Part shown: one piece after another, positions 1-7,874 of the stretch
How the letters are laid out: each line of letters begins with the position of its first letter
How positions within the stretch are numbered: the first letter of the stretch is position 1
Source of the DNA: Methanomicrobiales archaeon
GTDB lineage: Archaea > Halobacteriota > Methanomicrobia > Methanomicrobiales > Methanoculleaceae
Assembly: GCA_012521035.1 (NCBI GenBank)
Contig: JAAYND010000215.1
Coordinates: 1 to 15,379, forward strand
Length of the DNA stretch: 15,379 nucleotides
Direction: 5' to 3'
Translations under genes and position numbers: made by a program
Notes under the pieces: generated by a model
What the model was told of the DNA's origin: nothing
What the model saw: the letters and a program-made list of their open reading frames with translations, nothing else
Databases searched by the model: none

Positions 1-620
1 GCGACATGGATGGGCGGGTCGATGTGTGGAACCTGGATCACCAGGTGTTCACCTGATGAGTTGAGCACCCGGGTGATGGGTGCCGCATCAAAGTCCAGCG
101 GTTCATTGATATCCATCTGCCACCCGTTGTGATCGATCTTCTGATGCAGGTAGCCCTGCGAGTACAGGAACCCGACCGCAACCATAGGAAGACCGAGATC
201 GCTCGCCTCCTTGAGGTGGTCGCCGGCGAGGAACCCGAGTCCACCTGCGTAGATAGGAAGTGAGTGGTGGAGCCCGTACTCAGCCGAGAAGTAGGCGATC
301 GTGAGTGAACGGCTGTCCGAGTACTCGGCGGAGAACCAGGTTCCGGTGGCGTTCATGTAATTCCTGAACCGGTGCATCACAATGTCGTAGCGGCGGAGGT
401 AGGCAGGATCTCCGGCTGCCTTTTCCAGGAATTCGACCGGTACTTCACGGAGCATCCGGACCGGGTTATGGATACTCTCCTTCCATACCCTCCGGTTCAC
501 CTGTTTGAAGAGTGCCCGGGCCTCCGGGTTCCAGCTCCACCAGAGGTTGTACGCGAGGTCGACAAGTCCGGAGATCCGTTCCGGAACGTGGGTAAACTGA
601 TCGTGTATTGAGTCCTCCAT
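1..620 (-). CDS. glgP: Alpha-glucan phosphorylase, GT35 with DUF3417-type N-terminus (3' end cut by window)
   Basis: Phosphorolytic release of glucose-1-phosphate from the non-reducing ends of glycogen or maltodextrin; cytoplasmic, PLP-dependent. Only the first ~206 residues are present; the C-terminal part with the PLP lysine lies beyond position 1. Residues ~13-100 match the DUF3417 segment of the long archaeal/actinobacterial phosphorylases (VDLAYNLWWSWNPEA at 20-34). Residues ~107-165 open the GT35 catalytic domain (AYFSAEYGLHHSLPIYAGG, then GDHLKEASDLGLPMVAVG). The start at 620 is chosen because the TATA box at 662-669 puts transcription start near 640. That excludes the upstream in-frame ATG at 659. 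An AGGGG stretch lies 9-14 nt before the ATG at 620; an ATG at 629 is the alternative. It has its own promoter 285 nt after malQ, so it may be regulated apart from the operon upstream. Family call is firm; the start is less so. Confidence 0.92.
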   Translation of the reverse strand, partial: MEDSIHDQFTHVPERISGLVDLAYNLWWSWNPEARALFKQVNRRVWKESIHNPVRMLREVPVEFLEKAAGDPAYLRRYDIVMHRFRNYMNATGTWFSAEYSDSRSLTIAYFSAEYGLHHSLPIYAGGLGFLAGDHLKEASDLGLPMVAVGFLYSQGYLHQKIDHNGWQMDINEPLDFDAAPITRVLNSSGEHLVIQVPHIDPPIHV

Positions 621-661
621 GGAATCCATCCCCTGTGAGTAATATACATCCGCGTTCATTA

Positions 662-669
662 TTATATAA
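662..669 (-). promoter_or_regulatory. TATA box of the phosphorylase gene
   Basis: The minus strand reads TTATATAA inside an AT-rich island (655-725) in otherwise GC-rich DNA. The usual archaeal spacing of about 25 nt places transcription start near 640, giving a ~20-nt leader before the ATG at 620. Inferred from sequence only. Confidence 0.6.
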
Positions 670-696
670 GCCTACTTATTTTAACTACAGTTCGAG

Positions 697-720
697 ATAA
701 TAAGAAATAGAGATTATTAT
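697..720. repeat. AT-rich inverted repeat upstream of glgP promoter
   Basis: ATAATAA (697-703) and TTATTAT (714-720) form a perfect 7-bp dyad with a 10-nt spacer. Its centre lies about 43 bp upstream of the centre of the TATA box at 662-669. The position suits an operator or activator site for the phosphorylase gene. It could also be a chance product of the local AT-rich composition. Confidence 0.4.
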
Positions 721-822
721 GAGGTGTGAAGGGCGCGGGGTATAAAAGAGGCATCGGATCGGGATACCTTCAATAAGGCCATTTGCGCAGTGGAATACAG
801 GGGACCAGAAGAGGATACGTCC

Positions 823-867
823 CTTTCCGGAGAACCGGGAGGATGTTTTCAGAAAACCAGGAACCTG
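823..867. other. Cluster of three short dyads 3' of malQ
   Basis: The 285-nt gap between malQ (ends 906) and the phosphorylase holds no convincing gene. Within it three dyads lie side by side: CCGG-AGAA-CCGG (827-838, extendable to 823-842 with G-T pairs on the plus strand), GTTTTC-A-GAAAAC (845-857) and CAGG-AA-CCTG (858-867). They begin 39 nt past the malQ stop. They may mark an operon end, a processing site or protein binding sites. There is no long U-tract directly after them, so a classic terminator is not supported. Confidence 0.3.
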
Positions 868-905
868 AAGAAATTTCACGGGCACCACGCTACACCGCCG
901 GATCA

Positions 906-2396
906 TCACCTCCGCCCGTAGAGTCCGGTGATATCCGAGAACTCCTGTAGCTCCTGCATCTGCCCCCGGCGGAGTCGCCACTCCCAGTTCCCCCGGGTCG
1001 TGCCCGGGCGGTTCATCCGCGCCTCCTCACCGAGGCCGAGGATATCCTGCATCGGAATGATCACGATCCGGGCAGGGGAGATCATCGCCAGGCGGATGAA
1101 GATCCGGTGGGCATGTTCCGCGCCGAACGACCCCCCGATGTAGCGGAATATAAGATTCTTCTGCTCGCCCGAGACCTCGTGCTCAAACCACCCTCTGATG
1201 GTGTTGTTGTCGTGTGTCCCCGTGTAGGCGACGCACCCTTCATGAACGTTGTGGGGCGCGTGTGGATTCTGAGCGATATCGCCGGAGAAGCCGAATATCA
1301 GGACTTTCATCCCCGGGAATCCGAAATAGGCCATCACCTCGTGGATATCAGGGGTGATGTATCCGAGATCCTCAGCGATGATGGGAAGACAGGATCTGCT
1401 CCGGGCAAGCAGGGTGAAGAGCTCCTGGCCAGGCGCATCGACCCAGCGCCCGTTCTCTGCGTTCGTCTCATTGGCCGGCACCTCCCAGTACTGCACGAAT
1501 CCACGGAAATGGTCGAGGCGCACCCGGTCGACGAGGGTGAGGGTGCGGTCGATCCTGCTCTCCCACCATGCAAACCCCTGCATCCGGTGCGCTTCCCAGT
1601 TGTAGACCGGGTTTCCCCAGAGCTGTCCGGTCGCGCTGAAGTCATCCGGGGGGACGCCTGCGACAGCGGCCGGCCTCTTCTGCTCATCCAGCTTAAAAAG
1701 CCCGGGGTTTGCCCAGACGTCAACGCTGTCATAGGTGAGGTAGATCGGGAGATCCCCGATGATCTGGATGTGTCGTGAACGACAGTGGTTCTTGAGCATC
1801 TTCCACTGGCGGTCAAAGACGTACTGGAGGAACTTCTCTTCGAGGATCCGGTCTGCAAGTTCGGTGCCGTAGGTTCGCAGGAGATCCTGGTGCCGGTCCC
1901 TTATACCGGGCGGCCAGTCCCCCCAGACCTTCCCTGCGAACTTCTCCCTGAGGGCGACGAATATGGCGTAATCATTGAGCCACGAGACATTCCGGGCAGC
2001 AAACTCCTCATAGTGGAAATCCGGACCCCGCTCCCTGAACCGCTCAAACGCCAGGCTAAAGAGGTTGATCTTATAATCCATGACCGCCCGATAGTCCACC
2101 CGGTCCTCCGGGAAGGCGGGCGGATCCTCTATATCCCCGGGATCGAGGAGACCGTCTACGACCATCTGCTCAGGGCTTATGAGCCAGGTATTCCCGGCAA
2201 ACGCCGAGGTGCTCTGGTAGGGCGAGTTGCCGGGGCCCGGGCATGTCGGGTTGAGAGGGAGGATCTGCCAGTACTGTTGCCCTGCACCGGCAAGGAGATC
2301 CACAAACCGGTATGCCTCAGGCCCGAGGTCACCGATACCGTATGTCGATGGGAGCGACGTTATATGGAGGAGAACACCGCTGCCCCGCCTGTTCAT
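906..2396 (-). CDS. malQ: 4-alpha-glucanotransferase (amylomaltase), GH77
   Basis: Transfers alpha-1,4-glucan segments between maltodextrins, releasing glucose; in this locus it would recycle short chains left by phosphorylase. The 496-residue length is typical of GH77. The N-terminus RRGSGVLLHITSLPS is the family start signature. Catalytic residues are in place: nucleophile Asp295 in VRLDHFRGF, acid/base Glu342 in IIAEDLG, and Asp396 in YTGTHDNNT. The numbering is within a residue or two of the Thermus enzyme as I remember it. GTTRGNWEWR near the C-terminus is also typical. Its ATG overlaps the stop of the upstream GH57 gene by 4 nt (ATGA, 2393-2396), indicating translational coupling. It is the last gene of the five-gene operon. 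The call is secure. Confidence 0.96.
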   Translation of the reverse strand: MNRRGSGVLLHITSLPSTYGIGDLGPEAYRFVDLLAGAGQQYWQILPLNPTCPGPGNSPYQSTSAFAGNTWLISPEQMVVDGLLDPGDIEDPPAFPEDRVDYRAVMDYKINLFSLAFERFRERGPDFHYEEFAARNVSWLNDYAIFVALREKFAGKVWGDWPPGIRDRHQDLLRTYGTELADRILEEKFLQYVFDRQWKMLKNHCRSRHIQIIGDLPIYLTYDSVDVWANPGLFKLDEQKRPAAVAGVPPDDFSATGQLWGNPVYNWEAHRMQGFAWWESRIDRTLTLVDRVRLDHFRGFVQYWEVPANETNAENGRWVDAPGQELFTLLARSRSCLPIIAEDLGYITPDIHEVMAYFGFPGMKVLIFGFSGDIAQNPHAPHNVHEGCVAYTGTHDNNTIRGWFEHEVSGEQKNLIFRYIGGSFGAEHAHRIFIRLAMISPARIVIIPMQDILGLGEEARMNRPGTTRGNWEWRLRRGQMQELQEFSDITGLYGRR

Positions 2397-4768
2397 ATCA
2401 GCCTCACGCCGAGGCAGATCGCCACCTTCTCAAACGCTTCCGCCCACCGATCTGCATCCATGTCACCATCACAGGCATGCCGCCACATCTCCCTATAATG
2501 CGTGCGCATACGAATTATAACGTTCTGGCTCTCCCAGAAGGTGAGCGGGATCTTGAGCAGTCTCACACACCGGACGATGCGGACGATCTCATTAAGCGGG
2601 GCCGGGTCGGTGGGTCGATCCACCGCTTCCTGTGTCGAGAGCGTGATCCGCCTGATCGCCGCATCCCCGATGAGCGCAGTGTCGGGTCTGAGGTTCTTCT
2701 CCTCCATCTTCCTGGCAAGTACCTCAACTTCATCATAGTCAGGGCACCCTGCCTCAAACATCGCGCAGAGCCGTTCACTCCATGCGTGCTCGGTAAGCCG
2801 GGTGAGAGCCCCGGTCTCGGGGATATCGAGATCCTCGACCACCCTGATCAGCGCCGCCGCGTCCCGGTAAGTCGTGGAGAGAACCTCGCCGATATCCGGG
2901 AGGATCTGGCGGGCGATCGCCCAGCGCTCCTCATCCCTGAGATCGGACTCAGTATAAACCCGGGGGAAGGCATTGAGGGTGCCGGAGTCCTTCACCTCCT
3001 CCCACACCGCCCGAAGCGCCTCATCGCCGGCCGTCTCACGCATGCCTATGAGGATCCGATCCATCCCCGCATAGAGCGCGACCAGATCGTAGAGCGCTTC
3101 CTCACCCGTCACCCGGGATCGCATATGGACGGTCCCGGCAAGGCCACGGTGTTTATCGTCTTCCAGGCGATAACGCCAGTCTTCCTGGAGAGCAAGGAGT
3201 GCGGGAGGTTCAAGCCCGAAGAGCCTGTAGAGGGCACCCCGCGCCCCTACCCGGGCAAGGTCCATCGCCACCGGCCGTACCCGTGCCTCATAGACCGCCG
3301 CACCGGTTGCGTACCCGGGGTCGTTTACCGGGGCCCGACTGAGGATATCGATGAACGCAGGCTCAAGATCTATCCCGAGCATCTGCCAGGCAAGGTCCAT
3401 CGCGCGGCTCGCATGACGCATCACCTGGATGCTTCCGGGATCCGTGATATCATCGAAGAACCAGCCGCAACTCGTCTGCATCAACATCATCTGCCGCTCC
3501 ATCTCAAGGAGCGTTAATGTCCGCCGCCGTTCATCGGGGGTGAGATCGCGGAGCACGTGCCGGGAGAGGAACGCTTCAGTGGCCTCATCGGACCACCCGC
3601 TGTGGACGAGATCGACAGCATCGCCCAGAGCCTCCGTCGGATCGTGGAGATATGCCGCGAGAGCCTCCGAGGATCGGGGGGTGAGGGCGTCCCGGACCAT
3701 ATCGATCGCATCCCGGAGCGGTTTGCGCCAGGCTTGCGACCCCCCCGGGCACGACCCGCCGTTGCACCCGCACCCCCGTTGCCAGCGCTCGACACCGTGG
3801 ATGCAGCTCCAGGATGTCCGTTCCCGGATGATGACCTCGTGCGTGGGCGGGTGGGAAGAGAGGTACTCACCGTAGATCGTGAGGCGTGCGTCCCCCTCCC
3901 CCTCCCCCTCGATGGTGCGGATGGCGTAGGCGAGCGCCATCTCCCCGAACTTGCGGTGGTGGCCATAGGTCTCCCCGTCGGTCGCGATATGCACAAGCTC
4001 CGGGTGCTCCCGATCCTGGGAGAAGGCCGCGATCAGTCTCTCTGTAAACCGCTGCCCATCGGAGAGCAGAGAGCCAAACGCGATATCGCGGGATATGGTA
4101 TCGTTATAGAAGAAGATGGCGATCTCCCGGCCCGAGGGGAGACGGCAGAGGTAGGGCATCCGCGTCTCGACCCGCCTGCCGGAGACGTTGGTCCAGTCGT
4201 CTTCCCCGATCGCCCGCACCTTCCCGGCCTGGTGGGGGGCGAGGATCGTGAACCGGATCCCGGCCCTGGCCATCAGGTCCAGGGACTCGAGGTCAACCGC
4301 CGTCTCGGGGAGCCACATCCCTTCCGGCTCCCTGCCAAACCGTGCCACAAAGTCGCGGATCCCCCAGGTGATCTGGATCTCTTTATCCCTCCGGGTCGCA
4401 AGCGGCATGATGATATGGTTGTAGCAGCAGGCGATCGCAGACCCGTGGCCGATGTTGTGCCACCGGCTCTTCCGGTCGGCATCGATGATCGCCTCATAAA
4501 CGTCGGGCCTGCGCCGTTCCAGCCAGGAGAGGAGTGTCGGCGCAGCCGTGAAACTGATCCGTGAATAGGTGTTCACCGTACCATCGATCAAGCCCTCCGC
4601 AGTGAGGGCCCGTGCGGCGGTGTTCGGAGCGTAGCACTCCGCAGTCACACGCTCGTTCCAGTCGTGGTCAGGGGCGGCAGACCGCTGGATCTCAACCTCC
4701 TCGAGCCAGGGGTTCTCCCTCGGGGGCTGGTAGAAGTGACCATGAATGCAGATAGCACGTTCCGCCAC
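2393..4768 (-). CDS. GH57 glycoside hydrolase with C-terminal DUF3536 region
   Basis: Probable alpha-glucan-acting enzyme of glycoside hydrolase family 57; exact reaction unknown. It has 791 residues. The GH57 domain covers ~1-310: HGHFYQPPRENPW (9-21), GMWLPE with predicted nucleophile Glu155, and IATDGETYGHH with predicted acid/base Asp264. Both catalytic positions are intact. A cysteine-bearing segment follows (Cys322-x-His324, Cys333-x-Cys335, Cys340, then WRKPLRDAI). The rest (~345-791) is largely helical-looking and matches the DUF3536 region by memory of the family. The GTG start at 4768 is supported by a strong GGAGGGGGTG signal just upstream that overlaps the end of glgB. The gap to the glgB stop is 3 nt, and the 3' end overlaps malQ by 4 nt. 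Candidate roles are amylase, debranching-like or transfer activity on glycogen; none is shown by sequence alone. Confidence 0.9.
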   Translation of the reverse strand: MAERAICIHGHFYQPPRENPWLEEVEIQRSAAPDHDWNERVTAECYAPNTAARALTAEGLIDGTVNTYSRISFTAAPTLLSWLERRRPDVYEAIIDADRKSRWHNIGHGSAIACCYNHIIMPLATRRDKEIQITWGIRDFVARFGREPEGMWLPETAVDLESLDLMARAGIRFTILAPHQAGKVRAIGEDDWTNVSGRRVETRMPYLCRLPSGREIAIFFYNDTISRDIAFGSLLSDGQRFTERLIAAFSQDREHPELVHIATDGETYGHHRKFGEMALAYAIRTIEGEGEGDARLTIYGEYLSSHPPTHEVIIRERTSWSCIHGVERWQRGCGCNGGSCPGGSQAWRKPLRDAIDMVRDALTPRSSEALAAYLHDPTEALGDAVDLVHSGWSDEATEAFLSRHVLRDLTPDERRRTLTLLEMERQMMLMQTSCGWFFDDITDPGSIQVMRHASRAMDLAWQMLGIDLEPAFIDILSRAPVNDPGYATGAAVYEARVRPVAMDLARVGARGALYRLFGLEPPALLALQEDWRYRLEDDKHRGLAGTVHMRSRVTGEEALYDLVALYAGMDRILIGMRETAGDEALRAVWEEVKDSGTLNAFPRVYTESDLRDEERWAIARQILPDIGEVLSTTYRDAAALIRVVEDLDIPETGALTRLTEHAWSERLCAMFEAGCPDYDEVEVLARKMEEKNLRPDTALIGDAAIRRITLSTQEAVDRPTDPAPLNEIVRIVRCVRLLKIPLTFWESQNVIIRMRTHYREMWRHACDGDMDADRWAEAFEKVAICLGVRLI
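3891..3908. repeat. Three tandem TCCCCC units inside the GH57/DUF3536 gene
   Basis: Three C5 tracts (3892-3896, 3898-3902, 3904-3908) are separated by single T residues, giving a TCCCCC hexamer repeated three times. On the coding strand this is G-rich and encodes alternating Glu-Gly (residues ~287-292), about 20 residues after the DGETYGHH catalytic motif. Gain or loss of a unit keeps the frame and changes the protein by two residues. Confidence 0.8.
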
Positions 4769-4771
4769 CGG

Positions 4772-6703
4772 TCACACCCCCTCCGGCGCGAGGATGACAA
4801 TCCCGAGCGGGGGCAGGGTGAGCGAGATCGAGCACCGCCGGCCGTGCGCCGGAACCCGCTCTGCCTTCACCCCGCCCAGGTTCCCGACACCACTCCCACC
4901 GTAATCGATCGCATCACTGTTGAGCAACTCCTCCCAGAACCCTCCGAACGGGACCCCGATCCGATAACCGTAGCGCGGCACCGGGGTGCAGTTGCATGCC
5001 ACGAGGACGACCTCATCGGCATCATGCCCCCGGCGCAGGTAGCTGGCGGTACTCTTCTCCACGTCCGAGAAATCGACCCACTCAAAACCCTCTGGATCGG
5101 CATCTCGCTCATGGAGGGCGGGCAGGCGACGGTAGAGGCGGTTTAAATCCCCGACCCACTGGAGGATCCCCTGGTGGGGAGGATACCGCAGGAGATGCCA
5201 CTCAAGTCCGGCATCGTGGCTCCACTCAGACCATTGCCCGAACTCCGCCCCCATAAAGAGGAGTTTCTTGCCCGGGTGCGTGAACAGGTACCCGAGGAGG
5301 AGGCGGAGGTTTGCCCGCTTCTGCCATTCATCGCCGGGCATCTTCCCGACGAGCGAACTCTTCTCGTGGACAACTTCATCGTGAGAGAGAGGCAGAACAT
5401 AGCGTTCCGAGAATGCGTACCATATGCTGAACGTGAGAAGGTCCGGCCGGTACTTCCGGTGGACCGGGTCAAGCGCAAAGTAATCCAGTGTATCGTGCAT
5501 CCAGCCCATGTTCCATTTCAGATCAAACCCGAGCCCTCCGGTCATTGTCGGGGCGGTCACCCCTGGCCAGGAGGTCGCCTCCTCGGCTATAATGAGGGCA
5601 TCGGGGTAGCTTGCGTGAACCACATCATTCACCTTCCTGAGAAATCCTATAGCCTCAAGATTCTCCCTCCCGCCGTAGACGTTGGGCGTCCATGCTCCGG
5701 CATCCCGCGCATAGTCGAGGTAGAGCATCGAGGAGACCGCATCCACACGAAGGCCGTCCGCATGATAGCGATCAAGCCAGAAGAGCGCGCTGCTCACAAG
5801 GAACGACCGGACCTCGTTTCTCCCGAGATTGAAGACGTAACTCTTCCACTCCGGGTGGTAGCGCTGGCCGGGGAGGGCGTGCTCGTAGAGGTGGGTACCG
5901 TCAAAGTAGGAGAGACCATACCCATCGGCAGGGAAATGGGATGGCACCCAGTCGAGGATCACCCCGAACCCACGCTGGTGGAGGTAGTTGATGAGATACA
6001 TGAAGTCCTGGGGGGTACCATAGCGGCTGGTAGGGGCAAAATAGCCGAGCGTCTGGTAACCCCAGGAAGCATAGAACGGGTGTTCCATGATCGGGAGGAA
6101 CTCCACGTGAGTGAACCCGGCATCAAACATATGGTCGGCGAGCCTGCCTGCCGCCTCCCGGTAACTCAGTGAACGGTTCCCGTCCCCCGGCACCTTCCGC
6201 CACGAACCGAGATGCACCTCGTAGATGGATATAGCGGTATCGGGAGAGTTATCCTCCTCGCGACCCCGCATCCACGCCCGGTCACGCCAGGTGTAGGTGA
6301 GATCCCAGACGATCGATGCGGTCTTTGGCGGGATCTCCCAGTAGTGAGCAAAGGGGTCGCCTTTATCCACAGTATAGTCGTTGTACCTGCTCTTGATACG
6401 ATACTTGTAGAGCATCCCGTGTTCGACGCCGGGGATGAACCCTTCCCAGATACCGGATTCTCCATTCCTGACTGAAAGAGGGTTCCTGCCCGTTTCCCAC
6501 CCGTTAAAGTCTCCGATGACTGAGACCTCCTCGGCGTTTGGAGCCCAGACCGCAAAGAATGTCCCCTGCACGCCGCCGTATGTTACGGGGTGCGAACCCA
6601 GTTTTTCGTACAGGCGGAAGTGGTTCCCCTGTCGGAAGAGGTAGACGTCGTAGTCACTGATGAGGCTCCCGGTCTTTGTGATATCTGGTAGTGCCTGTTG
6701 CAT
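4772..6703 (-). CDS. glgB: 1,4-alpha-glucan branching enzyme, GH13
   Basis: Introduces alpha-1,6 branches into growing glycogen. At 643 residues it is of the shorter GlgB form. Order: N-terminal CBM48 (~47-135; FFAVWAPNAEEVSVIGDFNGW at 49-69), then the GH13 barrel, then a C-terminal beta domain (~545-643). Motifs seen: YEVHLGSWR (161-169), EFLPIMEHPF (201-210), GLRVDAVSSMLYLDY with nucleophile Asp321, IIAEEATSWPGV with the catalytic Glu at 374/375, and LPLSHDEVVHEK with Asp442. The EE pair and the HDEVVH motif separate branching enzymes from other GH13 members. The ATG at 6703 follows a GGGAGAGGT ribosome site, and the gap after the glycosyltransferase stop is 16 nt. Its presence beside GH57 proteins shows that this organism uses a GH13 brancher, whether or not a GH57 one also exists. 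Confidence 0.96.
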   Translation of the reverse strand: MQQALPDITKTGSLISDYDVYLFRQGNHFRLYEKLGSHPVTYGGVQGTFFAVWAPNAEEVSVIGDFNGWETGRNPLSVRNGESGIWEGFIPGVEHGMLYKYRIKSRYNDYTVDKGDPFAHYWEIPPKTASIVWDLTYTWRDRAWMRGREEDNSPDTAISIYEVHLGSWRKVPGDGNRSLSYREAAGRLADHMFDAGFTHVEFLPIMEHPFYASWGYQTLGYFAPTSRYGTPQDFMYLINYLHQRGFGVILDWVPSHFPADGYGLSYFDGTHLYEHALPGQRYHPEWKSYVFNLGRNEVRSFLVSSALFWLDRYHADGLRVDAVSSMLYLDYARDAGAWTPNVYGGRENLEAIGFLRKVNDVVHASYPDALIIAEEATSWPGVTAPTMTGGLGFDLKWNMGWMHDTLDYFALDPVHRKYRPDLLTFSIWYAFSERYVLPLSHDEVVHEKSSLVGKMPGDEWQKRANLRLLLGYLFTHPGKKLLFMGAEFGQWSEWSHDAGLEWHLLRYPPHQGILQWVGDLNRLYRRLPALHERDADPEGFEWVDFSDVEKSTASYLRRGHDADEVVLVACNCTPVPRYGYRIGVPFGGFWEELLNSDAIDYGGSGVGNLGGVKAERVPAHGRRCSISLTLPPLGIVILAPEGV

Positions 6704-6719
6704 GACCTCTCCCTCAGGT

Positions 6720-7874
6720 TCAGGGGTTGCCGGAGAGAACCTTCCGGTAGACGCCGAGCATCTTCTCGGTGACGACGTTCCACCTGAACTTCTCCATCAC
6801 TTTCCAGCGACCTGCTTTCCCGAGTTTCTGCATGTAAGCAGGATCATCGATGAGATGGCTGATCCCCCAGGCGATCGACTCAGGACGGACGGGGACTTTG
6901 ATACCATTGACGTAGTTATCGATATTCTCGGAGAGACCCCCGACATCGGTCGCGACGACACAGCGCTCTGCGCTCCAGGCCTCGGTCAGAACAAGGCCGA
7001 AGGGTTCGTTCCTGCTCGGTATGACGACGAGGTCGCAGGCGTTCAGGAGCCTGATATGCTCGGCATCAGAGACGTACCCGGGGAACTGCACCGGAAGACC
7101 GTGCGCCGCTCCTTCCAGGTATCCGCGCATATCACCGGTGCCGGCGAATATGAACTGCGCATCCCAGCGTCTGGAGAGGATAGTGGGCAGGGCCTGGATC
7201 AGGAGATCAGGCCCTTTCTGGTAGGTGAGGCGCCCGACAAAGAGGGCGAGGGGCGCGAGCGGATGGATACCATACTGCATCTTCACCTCACCCGGATCGA
7301 CCCTGATGCGGAAAGGTTCGGGATCAATTCCGTTCGGGACGACGGTGACCTTCCATTCAGGGACGTTGTAGAGCCACATCACCTCGGTCTTTGTCGAGTT
7401 TGAGACGGCGGTGACCGCCTTTGCGATGTAGCCTCCATACCACTCCTTGCCTGATATCTCCTGAAACTCCCACCAATCACCAAAGTTTCCTCCATGCCGA
7501 CCGTACTCGGTTGAGTGGAAGGAGAGGACGGTGTTTCGGTCGCGGAGGGTATGCATCGCCTCTACGAGGTGCCAGTCGTGGAAGTTGAGTATATCAAACG
7601 CCGGATCATCGCAGGTATGAAACATATCCGTGAGCATGTTGCTCATGGTCTTGCAGTACTCGACGATGTTGTCGCCGAAAGGCAGGCAGTAGTGGTAGTG
7701 GATGCCGTTGACCTCGGTTGGATCCCCGGGGGATCCTCGCGTGAAGTAGTGGACCTCATGCCCCTTCTTCGCAAGATGCTCGGCGAGATGGGTCGCCGCC
7801 GGAGCAAGGCCACCTACCTTGAACGAGGAGTGGAGCGCCTCCCAGCAGAAGAATGCTATCTTAAGCGTTTCCAT
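6720..7874 (-). CDS. Glycogen-synthase-like glycosyltransferase (GT4/GT5, GT-B fold)
   Basis: Most likely the chain-elongating synthase of this locus, using a nucleotide-activated glucose donor. It has 384 residues. The N-terminal Rossmann domain (~1-195) carries FKVGGLAPAATHLAEHL (18-34), close to the KVGGL donor-binding motif of glycogen synthases. The C-terminal domain has FVGRLTYQKGPDLL (212-225; Arg215, Lys220) and the EX7E motif NEPFGLVLTE (Glu290, Glu298). The length and compact form recall archaeal synthases and GT4 enzymes more than bacterial GlgA (~480 residues). Donor specificity (ADP- or UDP-glucose) cannot be read from sequence. The start at 7874 overlaps the end of the upstream GH57 gene by 19 nt; METLKIAFFCWE is the natural first strand, so this start is favoured. 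It could instead be a GT4 enzyme for another glucan, but the context argues for glycogen. Confidence 0.88.
   Translation of the reverse strand: METLKIAFFCWEALHSSFKVGGLAPAATHLAEHLAKKGHEVHYFTRGSPGDPTEVNGIHYHYCLPFGDNIVEYCKTMSNMLTDMFHTCDDPAFDILNFHDWHLVEAMHTLRDRNTVLSFHSTEYGRHGGNFGDWWEFQEISGKEWYGGYIAKAVTAVSNSTKTEVMWLYNVPEWKVTVVPNGIDPEPFRIRVDPGEVKMQYGIHPLAPLALFVGRLTYQKGPDLLIQALPTILSRRWDAQFIFAGTGDMRGYLEGAAHGLPVQFPGYVSDAEHIRLLNACDLVVIPSRNEPFGLVLTEAWSAERCVVATDVGGLSENIDNYVNGIKVPVRPESIAWGISHLIDDPAYMQKLGKAGRWKVMEKFRWNVVTEKMLGVYRKVLSGNP

Noticed and set aside
685..981. Minus-strand open frame of ~98 codons across the malQ 3' end
   Set aside because: It overlaps the malQ C-terminus in another frame, has no ribosome site at its start and no domain-like sequence.
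2312..3517. Plus-strand open frame (~400 codons) opposite the GH57/DUF3536 gene
   Set aside because: It is antisense to a gene with intact catalytic motifs and coupled start and stop; composition looks like reverse-strand translation.
7720..7736. Perfect palindrome GGATCCCC-G-GGGGATCC
   Set aside because: It lies inside the glycosyltransferase coding region and encodes a Gly-Ser-Pro-Gly-Asp-Pro turn. No repeat of it or regulatory setting was seen, so chance is likely.
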